64,000 bases of DNA from Flavobacteriales bacterium (GTDB lineage: Bacteria; Bacteroidota; Bacteroidia; Flavobacteriales_C; GCA-002722245): positions 1-64,000 of the forward strand of contig JAHEZL010000020.1 of assembly GCA_023251095.1 (NCBI GenBank). Direction: 5' to 3'. Positions 1 through 7,638 of the stretch are shown here, piece by piece. The translations under genes and the position numbers were made by a program. The notes under the pieces were generated by a model, which saw only the letters and a list, made by a program, of their open reading frames with translations, did not search any database and was not told the DNA's origin. Within the stretch, counting starts at the first letter, position 1. The number at the start of each line of letters is the position of its first letter.

Positions 1-110
1 AATTAATGTGGCCATTGCCAATAAATTACTTAGACAAGCTTTTGCTATGGGGAAATATGAAAGAGAATATCAAAAAAATTATCAACCAATATTTGCAAAT
101 TAACACAGTT

Positions 111-149
111 CATTGCGAAAATTTTTGTACTCAAAAATTGAAGCAATCC
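111..149. repeat. Dispersed hairpin repeat, copy 1
   Basis: A 39-bp copy of the repeat also seen at 3086, 26761 and 55781. The core is ATTTTTG-TACT-CAAAAAT flanked by ATTGC and GCAAT, so it folds as a two-part stem. This copy has one extra base on each side of the core. The rest of bases 1-156 holds no gene I can support. Confidence 0.8.
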
Positions 150-156
150 CTTTCTT

Positions 157-825
157 TTAAAAAGTATTCTTCTCCTTCGAATCCACTACATACACCCTGA
201 AAAACGGCACAATCTCTTCAGTGCCATCGGGGAATTGTAATTTGATATTGTAAAACCACATCATAGATCCGTCCTGTAAAGTATTGACAAAGCGCCGCAT
301 CGGGTTGGTTAAGGAGCTGGTAGTGGAAACCAACACATCTCCTTCGGAGAGGACTTCAAAAGAAACAATTTGAATTGGTTTTCCCAGTTGAACAGAAATG
401 GCGCTGAGGTTTCCTGTAAGGAGTTTGCTTTTTTTGATCGCGTAGTCTTTTTCAACGCCCATTACCGACAACACAGGCATTGGAATCACTTGGTATTTCA
501 ACACTTTGGCGATGAACTCTTGTCCGCCCGGAGTTTTGGCGTACACATTCACCATGATTTGTTCGGCCTGGCCGGTAGCGATTTTATATAAGCCCCCTTC
601 TTGAGAATTTATTGTTCCGCCGCTTACTTCCACTCTTGACACTGTGTTCGCTCCTGATGCTGTAATGCGGAAGGTTTTGCTTTTACCCAACAAAATGAAA
701 CTTGTGTGTGGCGTCACTTTGACACCCGAATTATTTTTTATTTTAAACACCAGATCCTTTTCGTCCTTTTGTGAAAAGACGGTCACGGAAAACAGGAAAA
801 ATATAACAAAGGTGCTTAGCTTCAT
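157..825 (-). CDS. Secreted protein resembling the GldM C-terminal region
   Basis: 222 aa with a Sec signal peptide (hydrophobic residues about 3-16, likely cut near residue 18). The mature part reads as two beta domains: one around a VSGGTI motif (about residues 65-110), then a segment opening with a KYQVIPMPVLSVMG-like stretch and ending with PDGTEEIVPFFRVYV. That order matches the two C-terminal domains of GldM, the periplasmic shaft of the type IX secretion/gliding motor. The N-terminal helix and membrane anchor of true GldM (about 500 aa) are absent, so this is a stand-alone soluble relative. It lies 5 bp after the one-pass membrane protein of an ECF sigma operon and is probably co-transcribed. 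The family call rests on motif order read by eye; function unknown. Confidence 0.6.
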   Translation of the reverse strand: MKLSTFVIFFLFSVTVFSQKDEKDLVFKIKNNSGVKVTPHTSFILLGKSKTFRITASGANTVSRVEVSGGTINSQEGGLYKIATGQAEQIMVNVYAKTPGGQEFIAKVLKYQVIPMPVLSVMGVEKDYAIKKSKLLTGNLSAISVQLGKPIQIVSFEVLSEGDVLVSTTSSLTNPMRRFVNTLQDGSMMWFYNIKLQFPDGTEEIVPFFRVYVVDSKEKNTF

Positions 826-830
826 AGATT

Positions 831-2411
831 TTAGAATTTAAAAAATTTCTTTACTCCGGCTACGGAGTGATCACTGATGACCACCGGCGCCATGGCAAAA
901 TCATATTGTGTTGCGCTGGTGCCCACAGCGCTAAAATTATCAAAATAACGTATTTGTCCGATAGAATCCACGCTGATGATTAAATTATCATTTTTAGGAT
1001 TGAAAGGAAAAGTTTTAAAAAACGAATCATAGATGGTAAACATCTTTTTGGTGTTTTTTTCCACGAGGTAAACCTGACTCAGTTTAATGTTGTTGTCCTT
1101 GGATTTAAAGTGGGCATCAACAATTTGTTCGGTAGGGAGCACTTTCGGACAATCACAATTATAGGTACCAAACTTACTAACGCTGAAAGCGCGCAAAACC
1201 TCGTGTTCCATGCCGCCTACTTTTTCATCTTCTACAATCAGCGGGCGTTCTTTTACCTGAAGGGCAATGATGTCTTCGGTTTTTTTCTTGGCGATTTCCA
1301 GCAATTTTGTTTTTTCGCTTAGCGCTGTACTTATAGAATCCATGCGTCTTTGGTAAGCCGTGATACCGAAATCAAATTTTCGTTTTTCTTCTTTGTAGTT
1401 TGTGCCGCTATATACCGGCACCCCTTCCACCACATATTGTTTATTGCCTTTGTAAAAAGTGAGAATGTACTTTTCTTTTTCTTTTTTCACCAATACATAT
1501 TCCCAAACGATGTTTGCTTTTCGCGCATCAAATTCAGATGTTGGAAGCACCTCAAACTTCAGGTTTTTGAAGGAAGAAAGTTCCGGCATTTCCTGCTGAT
1601 CTACATCAATACTTACGCGGTAATTGTCTTTGTTTTCTTCTTTGGGGAGAATAGGTTTTTCCTTTTCCACGGCTGTTTGCACTGATTTTAAAGAAGTTAT
1701 TTGTTGGGTAGCGCTGCTTAGTTTTCCGCTAAATTCATCGTGTAGTTTTTTGAGCGTTTTTTCTCTGTCGTTATTTGGAGCAGTATTGTCGCGGGAAATA
1801 AATTCCCAGTTTTTTTTCTCCTTGTTGTATTCATATAAATTGTAATCACGCCCGTTCTTTTTAGAATTTAAAATTACGCGGACAGGTGCATGTGGATTGA
1901 TTTTTACATTGGGGTCAACCGAGTTCAATTCAAACATTCCCGCCGATTCAAAATGGTATTGAACCCCGGCAGAATCGTAGGTCATAGGAATTCCGGAAAT
2001 GATTTGTTCAAGCGGATCATGGTATTCTTTAAACGACAATTCCACGCCCGATTTTATCACATTTCCCTTTTGATCCACAAAGGAATTTTCATCGATTACC
2101 AGCAAACTTCCGTTTTTAGTTTCTATTACAGAGTTGTTGTTCACGGTTAGTTTTTCAGCATCGGGAGTAATCATGGCAATGGTTACCATTTTGTCTTTTC
2201 CCGGAGTTAAAAATCCATCAGAAGAAGAAAAATAAATTAGCGCAGCGCTTGATGCTAAAATCACTCCCGCTATTCCGCCCACCCATTTAAAATTCATGCG
2301 CGACGTGGCTTTTATCACAGATGCTTTTTTTAGCACTGCATCGAAATCTTTGTGTTTCAACGCATCGTTGTCGCTGATTTCTTTTTCTTTTGTTTCAATT
2401 GTATTCTTCAT
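831..2411 (-). CDS. One-pass membrane protein in ECF sigma operon (candidate anti-sigma)
   Basis: 526 aa. About 43 charged N-terminal residues precede one transmembrane helix (about residues 44-62); a large extracytoplasmic part follows. This includes a conserved-looking stretch, SGIPMTYDSAG then FESAGMFEL, near residues 140-165, a coiled, Lys/Glu-rich middle, and a CDCP motif near residue 420. The gene overlaps the sigma factor gene by 4 bp, so the two are translationally coupled. Topology and position fit a sigma regulator or a membrane sensor, but I see no recognised anti-sigma zinc motif in the N-terminal tail. An alternative is an envelope protein that is simply a target of the sigma factor. 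Confidence 0.7.
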   Translation of the reverse strand: MKNTIETKEKEISDNDALKHKDFDAVLKKASVIKATSRMNFKWVGGIAGVILASSAALIYFSSSDGFLTPGKDKMVTIAMITPDAEKLTVNNNSVIETKNGSLLVIDENSFVDQKGNVIKSGVELSFKEYHDPLEQIISGIPMTYDSAGVQYHFESAGMFELNSVDPNVKINPHAPVRVILNSKKNGRDYNLYEYNKEKKNWEFISRDNTAPNNDREKTLKKLHDEFSGKLSSATQQITSLKSVQTAVEKEKPILPKEENKDNYRVSIDVDQQEMPELSSFKNLKFEVLPTSEFDARKANIVWEYVLVKKEKEKYILTFYKGNKQYVVEGVPVYSGTNYKEEKRKFDFGITAYQRRMDSISTALSEKTKLLEIAKKKTEDIIALQVKERPLIVEDEKVGGMEHEVLRAFSVSKFGTYNCDCPKVLPTEQIVDAHFKSKDNNIKLSQVYLVEKNTKKMFTIYDSFFKTFPFNPKNDNLIISVDSIGQIRYFDNFSAVGTSATQYDFAMAPVVISDHSVAGVKKFFKF

Positions 2412-2983
2412 AACTCACCCATTTTATTCACCGTTTCTTTCAGTTTTTTTATCACGCGAAAAGTTTTCACTCTTGCGTTTTCTTCGGATATATCAAGGAT
2501 TCCTGCTATTTCTTTGTGCGACAGTTGCTGGAAAAATTTCATTTCTACCAATTCTAATTCTTCGGGAGCCAGTTGCTCCAAAGCTGTTTTCATTTTTTCA
2601 AAAAGCTCTTCTTTGTTAACGCTGTCAATCTCTTCCGTGAAATGACGCAGTTTATCTTCTTCCACAAAAACTGTGTTTTGTTTTTTCTGTTTGCGGAAAT
2701 GTTGCAGCATTTCATTGCGCGCAATTCCGTATAACCAGCTTACAAAAGGAACCTCTTTGTACTTGTATTTTTTAATGTTCACTAAAGCTTTTGCAAATAC
2801 ATCAGAGGTGATTTCCGCAGTTTCGTGTTCCACCCGGATGCGGTTGAAAATGTACTTGAAAATAGGCAGGAAATATCGCCCGTATAATTTTTCAAAATGG
2901 CGGGGATCCTCTATCGCCAAAGCGACTAAGTCTCTTTCCTCTTCCATTTTTTGCTGAGCAATATGATAGTTGTTTCCCTGCAT
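2408..2983 (-). CDS. ECF-type RNA polymerase sigma factor
   Basis: 191 aa. Region 2 spans about residues 25-95 and carries the aromatic/acidic pattern FVSWLYGIARNEMLQHFRK. Region 4 spans about 125-185, with LAPEELELVEMKFFQQLSHKEIAGIL and a helix-turn-helix ending NARVKTFRVIKKLKE. There is no region 1.1 or region 3, as expected for group 4 sigma factors. An internal Met at residue 13 is a possible alternative start; the longer start is kept because no clear Shine-Dalgarno separates them. It is first in a three-gene operon with a membrane protein and a GldM-like secreted protein, so it probably responds to an envelope signal. Confidence 0.93.
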   Translation of the reverse strand: MQGNNYHIAQQKMEEERDLVALAIEDPRHFEKLYGRYFLPIFKYIFNRIRVEHETAEITSDVFAKALVNIKKYKYKEVPFVSWLYGIARNEMLQHFRKQKKQNTVFVEEDKLRHFTEEIDSVNKEELFEKMKTALEQLAPEELELVEMKFFQQLSHKEIAGILDISEENARVKTFRVIKKLKETVNKMGEL

Positions 2984-3085
2984 AGATTATCGTTTCTAAG
3001 GGTAATATTACAGAAGAATGGATTCGTTACAAGAGAAACAGAAATATTTTTTCAAGGCGCATATATACAGGGCTTCACCTCTCTA

Positions 3086-3127
3086 CGTCATTGCGAAATT
3101 TTTGTACTCAAAAATGAAGCAAACTCA
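3086..3127. repeat. Dispersed hairpin repeat, copy 2
   Basis: Reads CGTCATTGCGAA, then the ATTTTTG-TACT-CAAAAAT hairpin, then GAAGCAAACTC. Nearly identical to the copy at 26761. Outer arms TTGC/GCAA and inner arms ATTTTTG/CAAAAAT are both self-complementary, separated by unpaired GAA on each side. Confidence 0.9.
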
Positions 3128-3160
3128 TTTTTTCTTTTTGTCTTCTTTTAAAAGAAGCAA

Positions 3161-3310
3161 ATCGATACTTTTTGTCTTGAAACAAAAAGTATCCAAAAAA
3201 TTCAAGAGCCAAGACCTGCCTGCCGGCAGGCAGGGATGCTGCTCTCGCACGAAAAACCTTTGGCGCGCCCGCCTCTTGGCTCGGGCCCTCGCACGAAGTT
3301 AGTTGCCCGT
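3161..3310. repeat. Dispersed inverted-repeat element, copy A (with insertion)
   Basis: Shares with 19361-19481 an ACTTTTT...CTTGA...AAAAAG hairpin, then CAAGAGCCAAGA, then CACGAAAAACCT, then CGCCCGCCTCTTGGCTCGGG and CCCTCGCACGAAGTTA. GAGCCAAGA near the left is the inverse of TCTTGGCTC near the right, so the element can fold on itself. This copy contains an extra 20-bp palindrome at 3215-3234. Confidence 0.88.
3215..3234. repeat. 20-bp perfect palindrome nested in element copy A
   Basis: CCTGCCTGCCGGCAGGCAGG is its own reverse complement. Removing it makes the flanks read CAAGAGCCAAGA-GATGCTGC, exactly as in the copy near 19396, so it looks like a clean insertion with no visible target duplication. 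Confidence 0.9.
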
Positions 3311-3349
3311 TTCCTGATGAGGGTTATTTGAGAAGTGCTGATGGGAATG

Positions 3350-3411
3350 GTTTTCTCCCTTTGTTAAAAGGGAGGCGTGATGGAATTCTGTGTGTTAGCA
3401 GAGGGATTTTA
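3350..3411. repeat. Hairpin CTCCCTTT/AAAGGGAG with trailing GCAGAGGGATTTT
   Basis: Perfect 8-bp arms (3355-3362 and 3367-3374) around a GTTA loop, followed about 25 bp later by GCAGAGGGATTTT. From memory this layout recurs as an interspersed repeat in many bacterial genomes; only one copy is present in this window. Confidence 0.5.
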
Positions 3412-3427
3412 TTGCTAAAGCCGAAAA

Positions 3428-3844
3428 CTATTCTTTTTTCATTTGAAATGTTCCTTCGCCTATAGCCTCAATTTCACTATTGACATTTCTGTCGTCGATA
3501 ACTTCCCAATGACCTTCGATTGAATTCGTTTGTGAATTATAAACACCAGTATATGTTATTGGAGGTCCTGGTTTTGTTTTATCAATAATAGTATTGCCTT
3601 TTTCATCAAAGTAAAATTCAAATTCATATCGTTTGATAAAGCTAACAAGGTCGTTATCAATAAAGCCTGTTATTATTGCAATGCCTGTATCCACCTTCTG
3701 ATTTAAATCTTTACTGCTGCCAAAAATATTCCCATCTTCAATTGTGAGGTCTGCAACAAAGAATAATTTTTCATCTTTTTGATTCTCATAATCTGCTCCA
3801 TAGATTATTATGCCGGTCCATTTTCCTGTTAAATGATTATTCAT
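3428..3844 (-). CDS. Hypothetical small beta-rich cytoplasmic protein
   Basis: 138 aa, no signal peptide or membrane segment. The N-terminal LTGKWTG and later EGHWEV resemble the G-x-W strands of lipocalin-like barrels, and the predicted pattern is nearly all beta. It starts 3 bp after the DUF2480 gene stop, so it is probably the last gene of the SUF transcript. I do not recognise the family, and the calycin comparison is only a guess from pattern. Confidence 0.7.
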   Translation of the reverse strand: MNNHLTGKWTGIIIYGADYENQKDEKLFFVADLTIEDGNIFGSSKDLNQKVDTGIAIITGFIDNDLVSFIKRYEFEFYFDEKGNTIIDKTKPGPPITYTGVYNSQTNSIEGHWEVIDDRNVNSEIEAIGEGTFQMKKE

Positions 3845-3847
3845 AAA

Positions 3848-4345
3848 TCACTTCTTTTTGAAAACCGGAACAGTGCTACAAGCTTCCCCAAACATCAGGC
3901 TTTTCACCACTGGTTGCAACTTTAAAGTAATCGACATATAAGCCGATTCAGGAACATGCAATTTGCCGCAGCCTTTTACAATTACTTTTGCATCACGGAA
4001 TTCTTCGGCGTTGATGCTTTCGATGGCGATGCGTAAAAGAGCGCCTTCGAGATGTGATTTATTTCCGCGGATTAAAACCTTTGCATAAGGCTGAAGCGCT
4101 GAAGCCAGCAACATATAAGCCCATAGCGGGATAATCGCATCAGCAGTGTTGGTGAGCGCAACGAATTTATTTTGGTAGGTCGACCAATCCGTAGTCGCAA
4201 TTTTTTCACGAAAATCTTTTTCGCGTAACATGATTCCTTCGTACAAAAAGTCTTTTAAATCAACTACAACACGCTCTCCCTTCGGGATATAATCCTGAAG
4301 ATCCAGTTGAATCAAACCGCTGCTATCGACTTTATTTTCAATCAT
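3848..4345 (-). CDS. DUF2480 family protein
   Basis: 165 aa, full length for the family. Recognised from SSGLIQLDLQDYIPKGERVV at the start, the central WAYMLLASALQPYAK, and the end VIVKGCGKLHVPESAY with LQPVVKSLMFGEACSTVPVFKK. Two cysteines (in KGCGK and EACSTV) sit at positions that appear conserved in the family, which would suit a metal or cluster role. DUF2480 is found mainly in Bacteroidota. The gene overlaps the SufT-like gene by 4 bp, so it is translationally coupled to the SUF operon; a role in Fe-S cluster assembly or delivery is inferred from position only. Confidence 0.88.
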   Translation of the reverse strand: MIENKVDSSGLIQLDLQDYIPKGERVVVDLKDFLYEGIMLREKDFREKIATTDWSTYQNKFVALTNTADAIIPLWAYMLLASALQPYAKVLIRGNKSHLEGALLRIAIESINAEEFRDAKVIVKGCGKLHVPESAYMSITLKLQPVVKSLMFGEACSTVPVFKKK

Positions 4346-4653
4346 ATCATTCCCAATTCTATTTGTGCTTCTTCACTCATCATGCTTTTGTCCCAGGTAG
4401 GTTCAAAAGTAATTTCCAGTGAAAAGCCTTTTACTTCCTCTAATCCTTTTACTTTTTGTTCCACTTCTGCGGGCAAAGATTCTGCTGCCGGACAATTCGG
4501 AGACGTTAAAGTCATGATGATTTTCACTTCAAAGTCATCGTTGATCTGAATTTCGTAAATCAATCCCAACTCGTAAATATCCACCGGAATCTCAGGATCG
4601 TAAACGGTTTTGAGCACCGCTACTATTTTATTTTCAAGCTCTTTCTTTTCCAT
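4342..4653 (-). CDS. SufT-like MIP18/DUF59 iron-sulfur assembly protein
   Basis: 103 aa, a single MIP18 (DUF59) domain. Family hallmarks are visible: VYDPEIPVDIYELGLIYEI near residues 17-35 and the motif TSPNCPAAESLP with its conserved Cys. Bacterial SufT proteins act in Fe-S cluster maturation or transfer, and the gene lies in the usual place, 2 bp after sufE and overlapping the DUF2480 gene. The domain is also found in PaaD, but no phenylacetate genes are nearby. Confidence 0.9.
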   Translation of the reverse strand: MEKKELENKIVAVLKTVYDPEIPVDIYELGLIYEIQINDDFEVKIIMTLTSPNCPAAESLPAEVEQKVKGLEEVKGFSLEITFEPTWDKSMMSEEAQIELGMI

Positions 4654-4655
4654 AA

Positions 4656-5075
4656 CTATTTCGCGCTAAACGCTACAGCGTAGTTTTTCATTTTTTGTAT
4701 CATACTCACCAAACCATTGCTGCGGTTGGGAGAGAGGTGTTCTCTCAGTCCTATGGTATCAATAAAAGCGAGATCGGTTTTGGCTACTTCTTTGGCCGGT
4801 TGATCCGAAAAAACTTTTACCAGTAAAGCAATCAATCCTTTGGTGATGATGGCATCGCTATCGGCGGTGAAAACAATGTTTTCTCCTTTTTTTTCGGCGT
4901 GCAACCATACCCTGGATTGACAACCGCGCACCAAATGATCTTCATTTTTATATTGATCAGAAATCAAAGGCAATTCTTTTCCCAAAGAAATGATGTATTC
5001 GTATTTGTCTTCCCAATCGGAAAACAAAGCGAAGTCTTCAATGATTTCTTTTTCGTTCTCGTTGATTGTTGTCAT
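4656..5075 (-). CDS. sufE: Cysteine desulfuration protein SufE
   Basis: 139 aa, the usual SufE length. SufE accepts persulfide sulfur from SufS and passes it to the SufBCD scaffold. The acceptor cysteine is Cys52 in HLVRGCQSRVW, with the family helix WEDKYEYIISLGKELP upstream and IGLREHLSPNRSNGL near the C-terminus. The gene overlaps the end of sufS by 4 bp, consistent with the two proteins being made together as a desulfurase complex. Confidence 0.96.
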   Translation of the reverse strand: MTTINENEKEIIEDFALFSDWEDKYEYIISLGKELPLISDQYKNEDHLVRGCQSRVWLHAEKKGENIVFTADSDAIITKGLIALLVKVFSDQPAKEVAKTDLAFIDTIGLREHLSPNRSNGLVSMIQKMKNYAVAFSAK

Positions 5076-6268
5076 CTCAGCATTTTTAATGAGCGTTTTA
5101 GCGCATCAATAAATATTTTTACCTCTTCTTTGGTGTTGTAAAAAGCGAAGGAAGCACGCGCCGTTCCAGAAATATCAAAACGATGCATGAGCGGTTCCGT
5201 GCAATGGTGGCCGGTACGGATGGCAATACCCATTTGATCCAGCAAAGTGCCGATGTCGTAATGGTGTGCGCCTTCTACCACGAAAGATAAAACGCCGGCT
5301 TTGTGTTTTGCCTCACCGATGACTTTTACTCCTTCAATTTTTTTAATTTCTTCTGTGGCGTAAGCGAGCAATTCTTCTTCGTGTTTTGCTGCCCAGTCCC
5401 AGTCGATTTTATTTAAATATTCAACAGCAGCGCCTAAAGCAATTCCTTCTGAAATGGCCGGAGTTCCTGCTTCAAACTTGTGTGGTAAATCGTTGTAAGT
5501 TGTTTTTTCGAAAGTGACATGTTTGATCATATCGCCACCACCTTGATAGGGAGGCATGGCATTGAGCAAATCTTTTTTGCCATATAGAATACCGATTCCT
5601 GTGGGGCCGTACATTTTATGCGCTGAAAAAGCATAAAAATCACAATCCAGTTTTTGAACATCTACTTTCATATGAGGCACAGCCTGTGCGCCGTCCAGCA
5701 ATACTTTTACTCCTAATGCATGTGCAAGCGCAATAATTTCGGCTACAGGATTGATTGTGCCCAATGTATTGGAAACATGTGTAATTGCTACGAGTTTGGT
5801 GTTTTTCGACAATTTGGATTTAAAATCCTCCATATCCAGTTCACCATTGTCTTTCACTTTCACCACTTTCAAATTCACTTCGGCGAGTTGCCACGGAACA
5901 ATGTTGGAGTGGTGTTCCATTCCGGAGATAATGACCTCATCGCCTTTTTTTACAAAGGAATGGGCCACTAAATTGATGGATTCTGTAGTGCCGCGGGTGA
6001 TGATTATTTCTTCGGAATGCTCTGCATTGATGTATTTTTTTACGGCTTCGCGGGCATCTTCATAAGCCTGTGTTGCCTGCTGACTCAAAGTATGAACGCC
6101 GCGGTGAATGTTGGCGTGCATGCTGGAATAATACTTTGTAATAGAGTCTATTACCGCTTGCGGTTTTTGTGCAGACGCACCATTGTCGAAGTAAATCAGT
6201 GGCTTTCCATTAACTTGTGTGCTAAGGATAGGAAAGTCTTTTCGTATGTCGGTAACGTTGTTTTTCAT
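5072..6268 (-). CDS. sufS: Cysteine desulfurase SufS
   Basis: 398 aa. A PLP-dependent group II cysteine desulfurase that takes sulfur from L-cysteine for Fe-S clusters. The PLP lysine is Lys218 in FSAHKMYGPTG and the persulfide cysteine is Cys356 in RTGHHCTEPLM; the short loop around it is typical of SufS rather than IscS. The start ATG ends at 6268, only 3 bp from a 67-bp hairpin repeat that separates sufS from sufD, so the ribosome binding region of sufS lies inside or against that stem. This may lower or protect expression of the distal genes. Confidence 0.97.
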   Translation of the reverse strand: MKNNVTDIRKDFPILSTQVNGKPLIYFDNGASAQKPQAVIDSITKYYSSMHANIHRGVHTLSQQATQAYEDAREAVKKYINAEHSEEIIITRGTTESINLVAHSFVKKGDEVIISGMEHHSNIVPWQLAEVNLKVVKVKDNGELDMEDFKSKLSKNTKLVAITHVSNTLGTINPVAEIIALAHALGVKVLLDGAQAVPHMKVDVQKLDCDFYAFSAHKMYGPTGIGILYGKKDLLNAMPPYQGGGDMIKHVTFEKTTYNDLPHKFEAGTPAISEGIALGAAVEYLNKIDWDWAAKHEEELLAYATEEIKKIEGVKVIGEAKHKAGVLSFVVEGAHHYDIGTLLDQMGIAIRTGHHCTEPLMHRFDISGTARASFAFYNTKEEVKIFIDALKRSLKMLR

Positions 6269-6271
6269 CTA

Positions 6272-6338
6272 GTAGGGGCAACCCTTGTGGTTGCCCAGAA
6301 TGTGCTGAGTTTTGGGCAACCACAAGGGTTGCCCCTAC
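6272..6338. repeat. Long perfect inverted repeat between sufD and sufS
   Basis: Two perfect 25-bp arms (6272-6296 and 6314-6338), beginning GTAGGGGCAACCC and ending GGGTTGCCCCTAC, around a 17-bp spacer. In the suf mRNA it would form a very stable stem. It has no coding capacity. From memory the arm resembles a widespread interspersed hairpin repeat of the GTAGGGGC(A/G)ACCCTTGTGG type. Confidence 0.93.
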
Positions 6339-6344
6339 CTGGCA

Positions 6345-7637
6345 TCAATTCAATTTTCTTTCTATTTTCTTCTCAATAAATTCACGTACCACGCCATTTT
6401 CTACTTTGTCCAGAACTTCTCCTGCGAAAGCATTCAGCAATAATTTTCTTGCGGAAGATTCTTTAATTCCTCTTGCGCGAAGGTAGAATACTGCCTCTTC
6501 GTCAAACTGACCGGTAGTACTGCCGTGACTGCATTTCACATCGTCGGCATAAATTTCCAGTTCAGGTTTTGAGTAAGCTTTGGCATCGTCGTGCGTAATA
6601 ATATTTTTATTGGATTGGTAAGCCAAAGTTTTTTGAGCATCTACGTGCACCTTGATTTTCCCATTGAAAACACTCACGCCATTGTCGTTGACAACGCTTT
6701 TGTATAGCTCTGTCGACAAGCAATTCGGTTTGATGTGTTCCACGAAAGTATGATTGTCAAAATGCTCTTTTCCGTTCACGTAATTGAGTCCGAATAATTT
6801 TGCTTCCGCATTTTGTCCGTCCAGTTGAATGTGCAAATTATTGCGGATCATTTTTCCCGATAAAGGGAAAGTATTGATGTGGAAAACACTGTTTTTATGC
6901 TGGTAAACCGAATCCGTTGAAACGTGATAAGTGGAGTCGTTTTCGTATTGCAATTTGTTAACGGTGAGTTGTCCGCCGTCCATCACCACATATTCCGAAA
7001 TCACGTTGGTGAGTGCGTTGTCTGTATCAATGGTATCGAAAGAAATCAACAATTCTGCGCTCGCGTTTTTCCCAATAACGATGAGGTTTCTCGGTTGAAC
7101 GGCAACGTTGGTTCCCTCATTTAAAAACAAGAGGTGAATAGGCTTGTCTACCTTTTTTCCCGGTTGAACGTGGAGGTAAACACCATCTTGTGAATAAGCA
7201 GCATTCAAGGCATTGAAAGCACCAAACTTTGCTTTCGCCAGCACACCAAAATATTGCTCCATGAACTGACCGCGTTTTACTTTTGCTTCGTTGATGTTCA
7301 TCAAAAAGAAATCGCCCAGTTCATCTTCCTGTACATCGGAAAATAAAGGAGCAAAAAATCCATTGATGAAAACCATTTGATAAGCATCGAGTCCGGCAAT
7401 TTTATGCGCATCAATGTGCGGATTGTTGATGGAAGTTTGCGGCTTGAATCCTTCTTTCAACAAAGAATTTACGGAAGTGTATTTCCACAATTCGTCTTTG
7501 GTGGTAGGGAAGTCAGATTCCTTTAAATATTCCAGCGCCAACTCTCTTACCTTGATGAAGTTTTTTCCTTCTTTGGAAAAATCCTGACCTTCAAAGTTGA
7601 TGAGGAAGCGTTCTTTATCTGTTAGTGTGAAACTCAT
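6345..7637 (-). CDS. sufD: Fe-S cluster assembly protein SufD
   Basis: 430 aa. SufD partners SufB in the SufBC2D scaffold, where clusters are built. The C-terminal beta-helix and helical end are recognisable from DDVKCSHGSTTGQFDEEAVFYL and RGIKESSARKLLLNAFAGEVLD, typical of the SufB/SufD family. The N-terminal third is helical and less conserved, as usual for SufD. It follows sufC after 1 bp. Its stop codon is 6 bp before the long hairpin repeat, so the repeat divides the operon into sufABCD and sufSE plus accessory genes. Confidence 0.95.
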   Translation of the reverse strand: MSFTLTDKERFLINFEGQDFSKEGKNFIKVRELALEYLKESDFPTTKDELWKYTSVNSLLKEGFKPQTSINNPHIDAHKIAGLDAYQMVFINGFFAPLFSDVQEDELGDFFLMNINEAKVKRGQFMEQYFGVLAKAKFGAFNALNAAYSQDGVYLHVQPGKKVDKPIHLLFLNEGTNVAVQPRNLIVIGKNASAELLISFDTIDTDNALTNVISEYVVMDGGQLTVNKLQYENDSTYHVSTDSVYQHKNSVFHINTFPLSGKMIRNNLHIQLDGQNAEAKLFGLNYVNGKEHFDNHTFVEHIKPNCLSTELYKSVVNDNGVSVFNGKIKVHVDAQKTLAYQSNKNIITHDDAKAYSKPELEIYADDVKCSHGSTTGQFDEEAVFYLRARGIKESSARKLLLNAFAGEVLDKVENGVVREFIEKKIERKLN

Positions 7638-7638
7638 T

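Larger units (their letters stand above)
2984..3427. other. Intergenic region, nest of short repeats
   Basis: 444 bp without a supportable gene. It holds a hairpin repeat copy (3086-3127), a 146-bp element with a nested 20-bp palindrome (3161-3310), and a third hairpin with its trailing motif (3350-3411). Open frames crossing it are created by repeat sequence (one reads through the palindrome as LPAGRQG) and are not credible genes. Confidence 0.8.

Noticed and set aside
6-200. Short plus-strand frame at the left edge
   Set aside because: It runs through the hairpin repeat and into the antisense of the GldM-like gene; no coding signal.
3018-3302. Open frame of 94 codons across the repeat nest, containing LPAGRQG
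   Set aside because: It is made of three repeat segments, lacks any family likeness, and the palindrome creates the motif in many genomes; not a gene.
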